A stretch of DNA of 17,500 nt, taken from positions 849,588 through 867,087 of the forward strand of contig NW_004754919.1 in the NCBI RefSeq assembly GCF_000188695.1, in the 5' to 3' direction. Source of the DNA: Salpingoeca rosetta (lineage: Eukaryota > Opisthokonta > Choanoflagellata > Craspedida > Salpingoecidae). Position numbers and translations under genes: made by a program. This document shows, in pieces, positions 9,383-17,031 of this stretch. Position 1 is the stretch's first letter. Every line of letters starts with the position of its first letter. The notes under the pieces were generated by a model. The model ran no database searches. It saw nothing but the letters and a program-made list of their open reading frames with translations, and was not told the DNA's origin.

Positions 9383-9619
9383 CTCTGTGTGCGCTCATCC
9401 ACCCCTCTACCTTGTTTTCACCACACAACGACGTGCACACGCGCCACAGACGATTCAGAGGCCTCGCCAGGATCGTCGTCGGCGCCAGCATGGTTCCGTG
9501 ACATGGCCGCGGCGTGCATGGCGCAGACACCAAAGGACCGTCCCACATTCCAGGAGCTGGAAAAGAAGCTCCGCAGCACACAACCTCCTTCTTCTGCTTC
9601 TTCTGCTTCTGCTGTTTGA
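4473..9619 (+). CDS. LRR receptor kinase, TKL-like Ser/Thr kinase (3 exons, 1505 aa)
   Basis: Exons are 4473-8203, 8608-9224 and 9450-9619 (introns phase 2 and phase 1). ATG 4473 is the first in-frame ATG and opens a signal peptide ([20 protein letters not shown]). In order follow: a low-complexity acidic/Ser-rich region; leucine-rich repeats at about 372-710; a second weakly LRR-like stretch; a short Cys cluster ([15 protein letters not shown]); a transmembrane helix at about 1008-1031; a basic, coiled-coil-like juxtamembrane segment; and the kinase domain from about 1068. Key kinase residues are present: Lys1098 (VAVK), Glu1118, HRDLKSGN (1243-1250), DFG (1263-1265), APE (1386-1388). HRDLKSGN and GTPMYMAPE point to the TKL Ser/Thr group rather than tyrosine kinases. 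The first glycine of the P-loop is Cys1078. There are inserts after the hinge (about 1165-1215) and in the activation segment. The likely role is a surface sensor signalling through phosphorylation; ligand and substrate are unknown. Confidence 0.88.
8204..8607 (+). repeat. Receptor kinase intron 1 with GT/minisatellite tract
   Basis: This 404-bp intron has donor AG|GTGTGT and acceptor GTGCAG|A and splits the Arg codon of HRD. Its first ~190 bases are GTGC/GTAT-rich repeat starting at the donor, with three 20-bp units (8301-8360) of core CATGTATGTACGTGAGTGTG. The rest is pyrimidine-rich, with a C run just before the acceptor. Confidence 0.85.
9225..9449 (+). repeat. Receptor kinase intron 2, (GT)n tract
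   Basis: This 225-bp intron (donor CCAG|GTGTGT, acceptor GCCACAG|AC) carries a GT/GC tract at about 9256-9385, including a short GCGCGCG run. Its length is 75 codons with no in-frame stop, so the open frame runs through it. The splice is called because the join restores ordinary sequence ([11 protein letters not shown]) and removes a Cys/Val repeat from the kinase C-lobe. Confidence 0.75.
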
Positions 9620-10114
9620 AGTGCTTACTTTTGTTCGTGTGTGGCGGTGGGATGATGTGTGACGTTGCGCTTCTTTGTTTCAGGTCTTGTTTTTTCGTTC
9701 GTTGTTGTTGGGCCCCTTTTTCTTTTTCGGGTTCTTTGTGCTCCGTTCACGCACAAGCACACGCACCAGCAACATCCACCATGATCTTGCTCCGCTTGCT
9801 TCTCATGCGCACGCTTGCGCCTGGTTATGTGATGTGACCTTGTTGCTGCTCTACGTTACTCTTCTTCTGTCTTGCTCGGGGGCGTGTCGCGAACATCGCT
9901 GCTCACAACACCAATGCAAATTCCATCACCAAATGGTTCCGAAGAGAGCCATCTGTCCTTTCTTAAAACCCTCACGCCACTACACCACTGCAAACCGGAA
10001 GAGAGCAACCAAGAGGTCATACAAACACCCTCAAACAGCAGCTGAACGCGCAGTCCGGCTACAGCCACGCTGATTTTTTGTGGTGTCGCTAACCGTTTGT
10101 TTGTTTTGCCCTTT
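9620..10114 (+). other. Intergenic region between receptor kinase and transporter genes
   Basis: These 495 bp hold the 3' flank of the kinase gene and the upstream region of the transporter. The left part is T-rich (T runs at about 9685-9730); the right part (9900-10080) is A/C-rich. No microsatellite tract is present, unlike the other intergenic spaces. I see no coding sequence, RNA gene or clear promoter element. Confidence 0.5.
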
Positions 10115-10866
10115 ATGATGGAGGCTTGTGACAACAGCGATCGCCGCCGTGATCGCCGCCGTGAGGAGGACAGGGCCGAGCGCGGCGAAGGTGGTGGTAG
10201 TGACAGTGGTGGTGGCGAGGGAAGATACAATGCTGCCTCGGACGAGCAGCAGCCTTTGCTGTCCTCTTCCTCGGCGAGCAGTACGAGCGGTAGCCCACGC
10301 ACACCGTCGCAGGTGTATGCGGTGAGCCTGGCCTTCTTCGTGCTGTTTCTGGCATACAACTCGCTGCAGAACTACACCACGTCGCTGCTGCCAAACGGCC
10401 TCGGTAACCAGTCCCTGGCGATCCTGTACATCAGCGTGCCGTTCTTCTGTTTCACGGGACCCCCAATAGTGCAACGGCTGGGCGAGAAGTGGACCATGGT
10501 CCTTGGTTCATCCACATACATTCTCTTCATGGGGTCTCTCATCAAGGTGCGTGCATGTTGATGTGCCATGGTGTTGTTGGTGTTGGTGTTGGTGTTTGTG
10601 TTGGTGCATGCGTGCATCATTTGCTGCTGGAGTTGCACAGCTGCAAACGGCAATCGCCTCATTCCATGCTCGTGTGTTGATGTGCAGGTCATCCCCGCGT
10701 TGGTGAAGGCGGCATCTGTGGTGATTGGTGCGCCTTGACATCTTTTGTTTTCTCGTCGTTTGTGGTGACGTCTGCCACCATTCGAATCCGATTCTTCTTG
10801 GCCACCTGTCTGCTTGCCTGGTTGCTTATTACGCATGTGCTTCGCGTGAAGTAGGTGTAATGTAAT

Positions 10867-10903
<37 letters not shown>

Positions 10904-11104
10904 ACACACACACACATACACACACACACACATGTGCTTGCAGGGTTTGGAGCTGCGATCTTGTGGATTGCGGTGGGCCCATACATTACAAAGGCGAGCA
11001 CAACGGACACCGTGGGTCGGAACAACGGCATATTCTGGGGCATCTTCCAGTTTTCCAATGTCATCGGCAACATTGGCGCCTACTTTATCTTCGATGTGAG
11101 TGGC

Positions 11105-11160
<56 letters not shown>

Positions 11161-11921
11161 TATTTGATGGTATTTGATGGTGTTTGATGGTGTGTGATGG
11201 CGTGTGGCGCTTCGAGACAAGTTTTTTGTGCATGTGTGTGCGTGGTGACTCCTCTCGCCTCACCATTCGCTGTCACATGCACCTGTTCGCCCGTGCAAAC
11301 ACGTGTCGCGTTTGTCTCAATTATGGCGCCACGTGCTGTCCATGCTGCCCATGCTTTTTCCACCTCAACCTCCCCACGACCGCACTCTGACCCATCCCAT
11401 CCGACCTCTCCTTTCCCAACCCGCACCTGCTTCCTGTTGTTCGCCAACACTTGACATCAGAACCTTGGTGGGTCTACAGCGCTGTTTCTTGCCCTGACGG
11501 CGATTGGTGGGCTGGCCGTCATCATCTTCTGCTTCATCAAGCCAACCTCCAAATTCAGCACCCAATACCACCATCAAAACTCCGAAGGTACAGCCTGTAT
11601 ATGTGCCTGTGTATGCGTGCGTGTGCACGCTTGTGTGTGATTGTATGTGTGTGTGTGTGCGTGTGTGTGATTGTGTTTGAAGGGATTGCTGCTGTACCTC
11701 ACGCACAATGTGCACACACACACACACACACACACGCACACACACACTGACATGTGCAGCGCTTCTCGAAGAAAAGAGGACTGTATGGGAGGATGTGAAG
11801 GCCACGCTCGTCATATTGCAAACGAATGAGGTTCGCACACAATCGCATGCTTGTGGCGTTCTGTGCTTGCACCCACCATGCGCCGCTCGCTCCCTACACA
11901 TGCAACATGGGCAAACACATC

Positions 11922-12002
<81 letters not shown>

Positions 12003-12046
12003 GCACGCACGCACATACACATACACATACGCACGCACACACACAC

Positions 12047-12077
<31 letters not shown>

Positions 12078-12390
12078 TACGCACGCACGCACGTCCCCAC
12101 GTGCTTTGCAGATGCTGCTGCTGCTGTACATGTTTCTCTTCACGGGGCTCGAGCTTGCGTTCTGGAGTGGCGAATTCCCGCAGCTGCTGGATGCATCTGT
12201 CATCGGGCTTGTGCTGTGCTTTGCCGGCGTTGGCGAGATTGCGGGCAGCCTGTTCACCAACCGCCTGTCTGATCGCCTCGGCTGCTCCCTCATGCTCGGC
12301 GTTGGCGCTGTCGTCTACGCAGCGGGCCTCACCCTCGTCTCATTCATCCACGTGTGTGTTTGTTGTGTGTACATGAGTTGTGTGTGTGTG

Positions 12391-12439
<49 letters not shown>

Positions 12440-13297
12440 TATGGTTGTGCGTGTTATTGTGTGCTTGTGAGCAGCTACATGCGTGTCCTTTGTTCTTGCA
12501 CGTGAGCAACCAAGCGTAACGCACATCACATCAATCACGTCACTGCCAACCGTTTTCACGTTTCCATAACCTGAATCTCCCTCGCTCCTGCTTCCTCCCG
12601 CTGCAGCTCGATCCACCGGGAACCCGCCCACTCTGGAAGGGCGCATCATGGATGGCTTACGTCTCTGCCTTTGCCTTTGGCGTGGGTGACAGCTGTCTCA
12701 ACACACAGGCAAGTGTGGTTGTGCGTGTGTGCATGAACGTGCGCGTGCGCATGTGGACTTTCTTGTGCATGTGCGTGTTGTTTGGTTACGTGTTTGCTCG
12801 ACCTCTGGCACAACCTCACATACGGGCCCTCCTCTGTCCCTCTCTCCTTCCCTGAACCACCACCCCCCAACACACACGCATACACCCGTGCCCTTTGCAC
12901 CCACGCACAATAGGTGTACGCCCTGTTGGGCAAGTTGACCAAAGGAGCGACAGCTGTCAAGGCGTTTACGGTGTTCCAGATTTTCCAAAACCTGGGGTCT
13001 GCCCTTGGGTTCTTTTTGGGCACGCAGCTGCCCATGCACGGCCACAACGCGTCACTGGCGCAGGTGTATATCCAGGCGCTGATCCTGTTGATCGGCACCG
13101 TGTTCTTCATTCGCGTTGACGTGCAGCATTCCCGCAAGACGAAGCGCAGACAACAGCAGGAGCAACAGGAGCAGGCAGCGCGTGAGGCAAAGTCAACCGA
13201 CAGTCATCACCACGGTCATCACCACCACCACCATCACCACGACCACGACCACCACCACCATGTGGGTGTCAACAGGGCCAATGGCATGCATGCATGA
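10115..13297 (+). CDS. MFSD11/UNC93-like major-facilitator transporter (8 exons, 515 aa)
   Basis: Exons are 10115-10546, 10688-10727, 10944-11095, 11461-11587, 11760-11830, 12112-12351, 12607-12708 and 12914-13297; they total 1548 bases and stay in frame. A charged cytosolic N terminus of about 66 residues is followed by a first helix and LAYNSLQNYTTSLLPNGLGN then QSLAILYISV, the hallmark start of UNC93/MFSD11 proteins. Later landmarks are GFGAAILWIAVGPYIT, RNNGIFWGIFQFSNVIGN, GVGEIAGSLFTNRLSDRLG and FGVGDSCLNTQVYALLG. Family members are polytopic MFS-fold proteins with poorly known substrates; UNC93B1 traffics Toll-like receptors, and MFSD11 is an orphan. Residues 43-49 (DEQQPLL) fit an acidic dileucine endosome/lysosome sorting signal. 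Residues 486-504 are His-rich (HHHGHHHHHHHHDHDHHHH). Intron 7 uses a GC donor. Exon 2 is only 40 bp, and its donor (GTGCGC) is weak, so that boundary is the least certain. Two adjacent ATGs (10115, 10118) could start it. Confidence 0.83.
10547..10687 (+). other. Transporter intron 1, TTGGTG-rich
   Basis: This 141-bp intron has donor AAG|GTGCGT and acceptor GTGCAG|GTC. It contains a run of GTTGGTGTTGGTGTTGGTGT near its 5' side and an early in-frame TGA. Phase 0. Confidence 0.75.
10870..10932 (+). repeat. (CA)n at the 3' end of transporter intron 2
   Basis: CA repeat with two CATA interruptions, ending about 10 bases before the acceptor CTTGCAG|GG (exon 3 at 10944). The intron runs 10728-10943. 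Confidence 0.85.
11106..11200 (+). repeat. (TG)n plus four 10-bp units at the 5' end of transporter intron 3
   Basis: A pure TG run at 11106-11159 lies 10 bases after the donor GAT|GTGAGT at 11096. It is followed directly by four tandem decamers at 11161-11200, TATTTGATGG twice and then two variants (TGTTTGATGG, TGTGTGATGG). The drift toward TGTG suggests the decamer arose from, or is being converted to, the adjacent dinucleotide. Confidence 0.9.
11588..11759 (+). repeat. Transporter intron 4 with GT tract at 5' and CA tract at 3'
   Basis: This 172-bp intron has donor GAAG|GTACAG and acceptor GTGCAG|CG, phase 1. GT-rich repeat occupies about 11605-11680 and CA repeat about 11712-11748. The two halves are complementary and could pair in the transcript. 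Splicing joins SE-A-LLEEKRTVW. Confidence 0.8.
11927..12090 (+). repeat. (CA)n and (CACATA)n in transporter intron 5
   Basis: A long CA run (about 11929-11998) is followed by CGCA units and then ACACAT hexamers, ending about 20 bases before the acceptor TTTGCAG|ATG. The intron runs 11831-12111. Its donor GAG|GTTCGC is weak, but the frame and sequence join well on both sides (ILQTNE-MLLLLYM). Confidence 0.85.
12352..12440 (+). repeat. (GT)n at the 5' end of transporter intron 6
   Basis: GT repeat beginning at the donor itself (CAC|GTGTGT) with one interruption near 12370. The intron runs 12352-12606 and ends CGCTGCAG|CTC, phase 0. Confidence 0.85.
12709..12913 (+). other. GC-AG intron 7 of the transporter gene
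   Basis: Exon 7 ends ACACAG at 12708 and the intron opens GCAAGT, the usual context of rare GC donors (CAG|GCAAGT). The acceptor is CACAATAG|GTG. Splicing here gives GDSCLNTQ-VYALLGKL, the continuous conserved motif. The nearest GT, four bases later, would break the frame. Confidence 0.8.
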
Positions 13298-13443
13298 GTC
13301 GTGATAGGATTCGATGACGCCATGTTCTTGTGGCGTCGTTGATTGATAGTGATAGTGAATCCACATCGGTTCTTTCTTTCTTTCTTTTTTGTTACTTTTT
13401 CTTCGACATGCTCGCGTTACATTAGCTTGTCTCAACAGGCCAG

Positions 13444-13520
13444 CCTGTGTGTGTTTGCGCTTGTGTGTGTATGTGTGTGTTTGCGCTTGTGCGTGTATGT
13501 GTGTGTGTGTGTGTTCGTGC

Positions 13521-13578
<58 letters not shown>

Positions 13579-13581
13579 TGT
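13444..13581 (+). repeat. (GT)n microsatellite downstream of the transporter stop
   Basis: GT repeat with TTGCGC interruptions in the left half and a long pure run at about 13522-13571. It begins about 150 bases after the transporter TGA and reads GU in that transcript's sense. Confidence 0.85.
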
Positions 13582-14024
13582 CTAACAGCACCTGTCCACA
13601 CCATGCATGCAGCACAGCAGCAAACCACCACATTAGTGAACACCATAAACGATAGTTTGCCTGAATTACATCCTGATTTTAGGGTGTCAAAATTGACGGC
13701 TGACCACTTGTTCTTGCGGCACCACAGAACCAGCACCACAGAACCAACCAACCAACCCATTCTTGATTGCTGCACCGTCTCTTCTCCCAACACAACACTG
13801 CTCACACCTGCAGCGGAGACAAACAGAGGTCAGGCGCAAGTTGTTGTTGGTGGAGGTGGCTGGGCTCGGCACCGTTGGGCTTGTGCGTTGGGTCGTGAGG
13901 AGGGACTGGATGGTTGGTGATACGTGTTGCCTGTTCATCGCATATCACCACACACGACAACAATACGTATCGCTTTTTTGTTGCTGTTGCTGTTGCGACA
14001 GCCATCATCCTATCACGCTCACAC

Positions 14025-14062
14025 CCACGGCTAACACTCACATCCACGGCTAACACTCACAC
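14025..14062. repeat. 19-bp tandem duplication upstream of NDUFV1
   Basis: Two copies of CCACGGCTAACACTCACAT lie end to end; the second differs only in its last base. CACTCA units follow to about 14070. Confidence 0.85.
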
Positions 14063-14179
14063 TCACACTCATATGTCTTCATTTTTTTTTCCTTGTTGTC
14101 CGCGCTCTTGTTGTCTGCATTTGCTTGATTGTTACGTGCCCTGCCACACCCATCTGCTCTGCCATCTACCCCCTCGCAG

Positions 14180-17031
14180 ATGCTGTCATTGCACTCCACA
14201 CGGCGGGCCGCAGCCCAGGCAACACGGCTGGCGGCATGCGTGAGCACAGCAGCCCGCAGCTCGTCCACCCTGCAGGACTCCGACCGCATCTTCCAGAACC
14301 TGTATGGCAAGCACGACTGGGGCCTCAAGGGCGCCATGAAGCGGGTAAGTGTGTAAACGCAAGGGAGGAGAGAAGGCAAGCCGTGTGGTGATGGGGGGCA
14401 TTGTCAGCGACACTAGCACCGAGCTTTATGCATGCGTGCACGTGTACAATTCCGTGGTTGGCTCCACGGGTGTGTTGACAGCAGACCGGTGCTCACGCTA
14501 CACGGGTGCTGCTGTTGCCTGGTTGTTGTGCAGGGCACATGGTACAAGACGAAGGACATTGTGCTCAAGGGTGATGACTTCATCCTTGAGGAAGTGAAGA
14601 AGTCCGGCCTGCGCGGTCGCGGCGGTGCTGGATTCCCCTCTGGCCTCAAGTGGTCTTTCATGAAGGGTGCCACAGATGACCGACCAAAGTACCTCGTCGT
14701 CAACGCAGATGAGGGCGAGCCTGGCACATGCAAGGTCTGTCGTGTGTGTGTGTGTGTGTGTGTGTTTTGGGGCGGGGGGTTGCGTGCGTGTGTGTGCGTT
14801 TCCGGTGCAGGGGTGCGTTTGGTTTTTGAGGTGATTGTCGTGTGTTGTTGGTTGTGTTTGTGTTGATTCTTGCGCATTCGTTAGCGCTATTTCTCCATGT
14901 GCTCAATGTGAGCGCTCATCCCTCCACACACACATACATACACACACACATACACACACACATGCAGGATCGCGAGATTATGCGCCATGATCCACACATG
15001 CTGATTGAGGGCTGCCTGGTGGCCGGCCGCGCCATGAACGCGCGTGCGGCATACATCTACATCCGTGGCGAGTTCTTCCAGGAGGCAAGCAACCTGCAGG
15101 TCGCCATCAACGAGGTATGCAGCCCTGTGTATGGCTTGCGTATGTATCCAACAGCCCGACATTGCCCCTTCCATGCGCGACCCCACACGTAAAATCTCTG
15201 CATCTCATCACGCTCATCATCATGCACTGCACTCACTCTTCCTTCTCCTTTGTGCGTGCTTCGCTCTCTTCCGTTCTTCGCCGCACGACTGCAGGCGTAC
15301 GATGCGGGTCTGATTGGCAAGAACGCGTGCGGCAGCGGCTATGACTTTGACGTCTACCTCTTCCGCGGTGCTGGCGCATACATTTGCGGCGAGGAGACGG
15401 TGCGTGCTTGTTGTGTGCTCTATCGGGGACTCTGTTGGCCACATGGGGGCATGACGTGGCAGTTGCCGTGGCAGTGAGGTCTGGGTCGTCGCTGTGAATT
15501 ACTTTAACGAGTGAATATATGCGCGCGCGCGCGTGTGTGTGCGTGTGTGTGCGCGCGTTGGGAAGCACTGTTTCAACGACTTACCCAATTCTTCCACATT
15601 CACACCACCTGCGCATTCCCATACGTTCATGATCATGTCCTTTTTACCTTTCTAACGTACTCGCATGCACCTATGTCTCACCCCCCCCCCCAACTACAGG
15701 CGCTGATTGAGAGTCTTGAGGGCAAGACGGGCAAGCCACGCCTGAAGCCGCCATTCCCTGCAAACGTTGGTCTCTTTGGCTGCCCGACCACCGTTGCCAA
15801 CGTGGAGACGGTTGCCGTCGCCCCCACCATCCTGCGCCGCGGCGGTGACTGGTTTGCAGGCTTTGGTCGCAAGCGCAACGAGGGAACAAAGGTGCGCGTG
15901 GTTGTGTATGTTTGTGGTTGTGTGCGTGGTTGTGGATGTTTGTGGTTGTGCATGTGTGTGTGGGTGTGTGCGTGGTTGTTTGTGTGTGTGCGTGTGTGTG
16001 TGGTTGTGTGCGTGTGTGCGTGTGTGTGTGTGTGGTTGTGGCGAGTAATTCATGGTAATCATTGAGGACGAGATGGTGTGGGGCTGAGTTGGATGTGACA
16101 CTGTCTTTGTTGTGCGTTGTTCCTTGACCACCAATCTCACGGCATCCCTCCTGCGCTTTCACCATGCCACGACTGCAGCTGTTTGCCATCTCTGGAAACG
16201 TGAACAACCCGTGCGTGGTTGAGGAGTCCATGTCCATCACGCTTCGCGAGCTCATTGACAAGCACTGCGGCGGCGTGACTGGCGGCTGGGACAACCTGCT
16301 TGGTGTCATCCCTGGTGGCTCGTCCGTGCCCGTGCTGCCCAAGCACATTTGCGACGACGTGCTGATGGACTTTGATGCGCTTGCAGCGGAGAAGTCTGGC
16401 TTGGGCACGGCTGCCGTCATTGTGATGGACAAGAGCCAGGACATTATTGACTGCATCGCCCGCCTCAGCGACTTCTACGTCCACGAGAGCTGCGGACAGG
16501 TGTGTATTTGTGTGTGTGCGCGTGTGTCTGTATGTGTGCGCATGTATCTGTGTGTGTGCGCATGTATCTGTGTGTCTGTGTGTCTGTGTGTGTCGGTGTG
16601 TGTCGGTGTGTTTCTGTGTGTCTGTGTCTGCGAGTGGAAGTTATTTCATGTGCATTTCTTCACCTGCTTATTCTATACGCATGTCACATGACGTCCCAAC
16701 ACCTGCCCATCTCACCTTCTCCCCACCACCCCACTTCAACTTCCCGCAATAATACCACGTGTGCGTGCAGTGCACCCCCTGCCGTGAGGGCACGACGTGG
16801 CTGGCGAAGGTGATGCACCGGTTTGTGCGCGGCGACGCCGACAAGGAGGAGATTGACATGCTGTACGAGCTGACGCGGCAGATTGAGGGCCACACCATCT
16901 GTGCGCTGGGCGATGCTGCTGCGTGGCCGGTGCAGGGCCTCATCCGCCACTTCCGCCCGGAGATTGAGGCGCGCATTGACGCGTACAACAAGTCCAAGGC
17001 CGACGCCATCCTCGACGCCGCCACCGCCTGA
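14180..17031 (+). CDS. NDUFV1: NADH dehydrogenase (ubiquinone) flavoprotein 1, 51-kDa complex I subunit (7 exons, 463 aa)
   Basis: Exons are 14180-14344, 14534-14734, 14968-15114, 15295-15399, 15700-15891, 16179-16499 and 16771-17031; all six introns are phase 0. The 463-aa product is close to the animal protein in length. It carries FMN and one [4Fe-4S] cluster (N3) and oxidises NADH in the matrix arm of mitochondrial complex I. The N terminus ([20 protein letters not shown]) is an Arg/Ala/Ser-rich, acid-free mitochondrial presequence. Conserved landmarks are [10 protein letters not shown] (83-92), [11 protein letters not shown] (112-122), [11 protein letters not shown] (196-206), [14 protein letters not shown] and [11 protein letters not shown]. 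Cluster ligands are Cys375, Cys378, Cys381 and Cys421 (CGQCTPC ... TICALGD), all intact. Intron 6 falls inside the CGQ|CTPC motif. The start is the first ATG in frame; the base before it ends a CGCAG that could be a splice acceptor, so the 5' UTR may be spliced. Confidence 0.97.
14735..14967 (+). repeat. NDUFV1 intron 2 with GT tract at 5' and CA tract at 3'
   Basis: This 233-bp intron has donor AAG|GTCTGT and acceptor ATGCAG|GAT. GT repeat lies at about 14741-14764 and CA/CATA repeat at about 14926-14961, just before the acceptor. The ends are complementary, as in transporter intron 4. Confidence 0.85.
15400..15699 (+). other. NDUFV1 intron 4 with alternating GC/GT tract
   Basis: This 300-bp intron has donor ACG|GTGCGT and acceptor CTACAG|GCG. 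At about 15520-15557 it holds an alternating purine-pyrimidine run, GCGCGCGCGC then GTGTGTGCGTGTGTGTGCGCGCG, the type of sequence that can adopt Z-DNA. A C run (about 15681-15691) precedes the acceptor. Confidence 0.8.
15892..16043 (+). repeat. GT/GGTT-rich repeat at the 5' end of NDUFV1 intron 5
   Basis: The repeat starts at the donor AAG|GTGCGC and is a GTGGTTGTGT-type repeat rather than pure GT. The intron runs 15892-16178 and ends GACTGCAG|CTG. Confidence 0.8.
16500..16635 (+). repeat. (GT)n and 20-bp units at the 5' end of NDUFV1 intron 6
   Basis: GT-rich repeat starting at the donor CAG|GTGTGT. Two 20-bp units lie at 16531-16570 with core GTGTGCGCATGTATCTG, then TGTC-rich variants. The intron runs 16500-16770 and ends GCGTGCAG|TGC. 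Confidence 0.85.

Larger units (their letters stand above)
13298..14179 (+). other. Intergenic region between transporter and NDUFV1 genes
   Basis: These 882 bp begin with the transporter 3' flank (TTTC-rich near 13370-13400, then a GT tract at 13444-13581). After unremarkable sequence (13600-13970) comes a 19-bp tandem duplication (14025-14062), then a T-rich and C/T-rich stretch ending CCTCGCAG directly before the NDUFV1 ATG. I see no gene here, though a 5' UTR exon of NDUFV1 could be present. Confidence 0.55.

Noticed and set aside
10728..10735. Ending the transporter at the TGA at 10736
   Set aside because: The stop lies just past a donor-like GTGCGC. Splicing to 10944 restores a conserved GFGAAILW helix in frame, and all later exons match the same family.
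15671..16456. A 261-codon minus-strand open frame opposite NDUFV1
   Set aside because: It spans two NDUFV1 exons and the intervening GT intron in antisense. The sense strand has complete family motifs, so the antisense frame is incidental.
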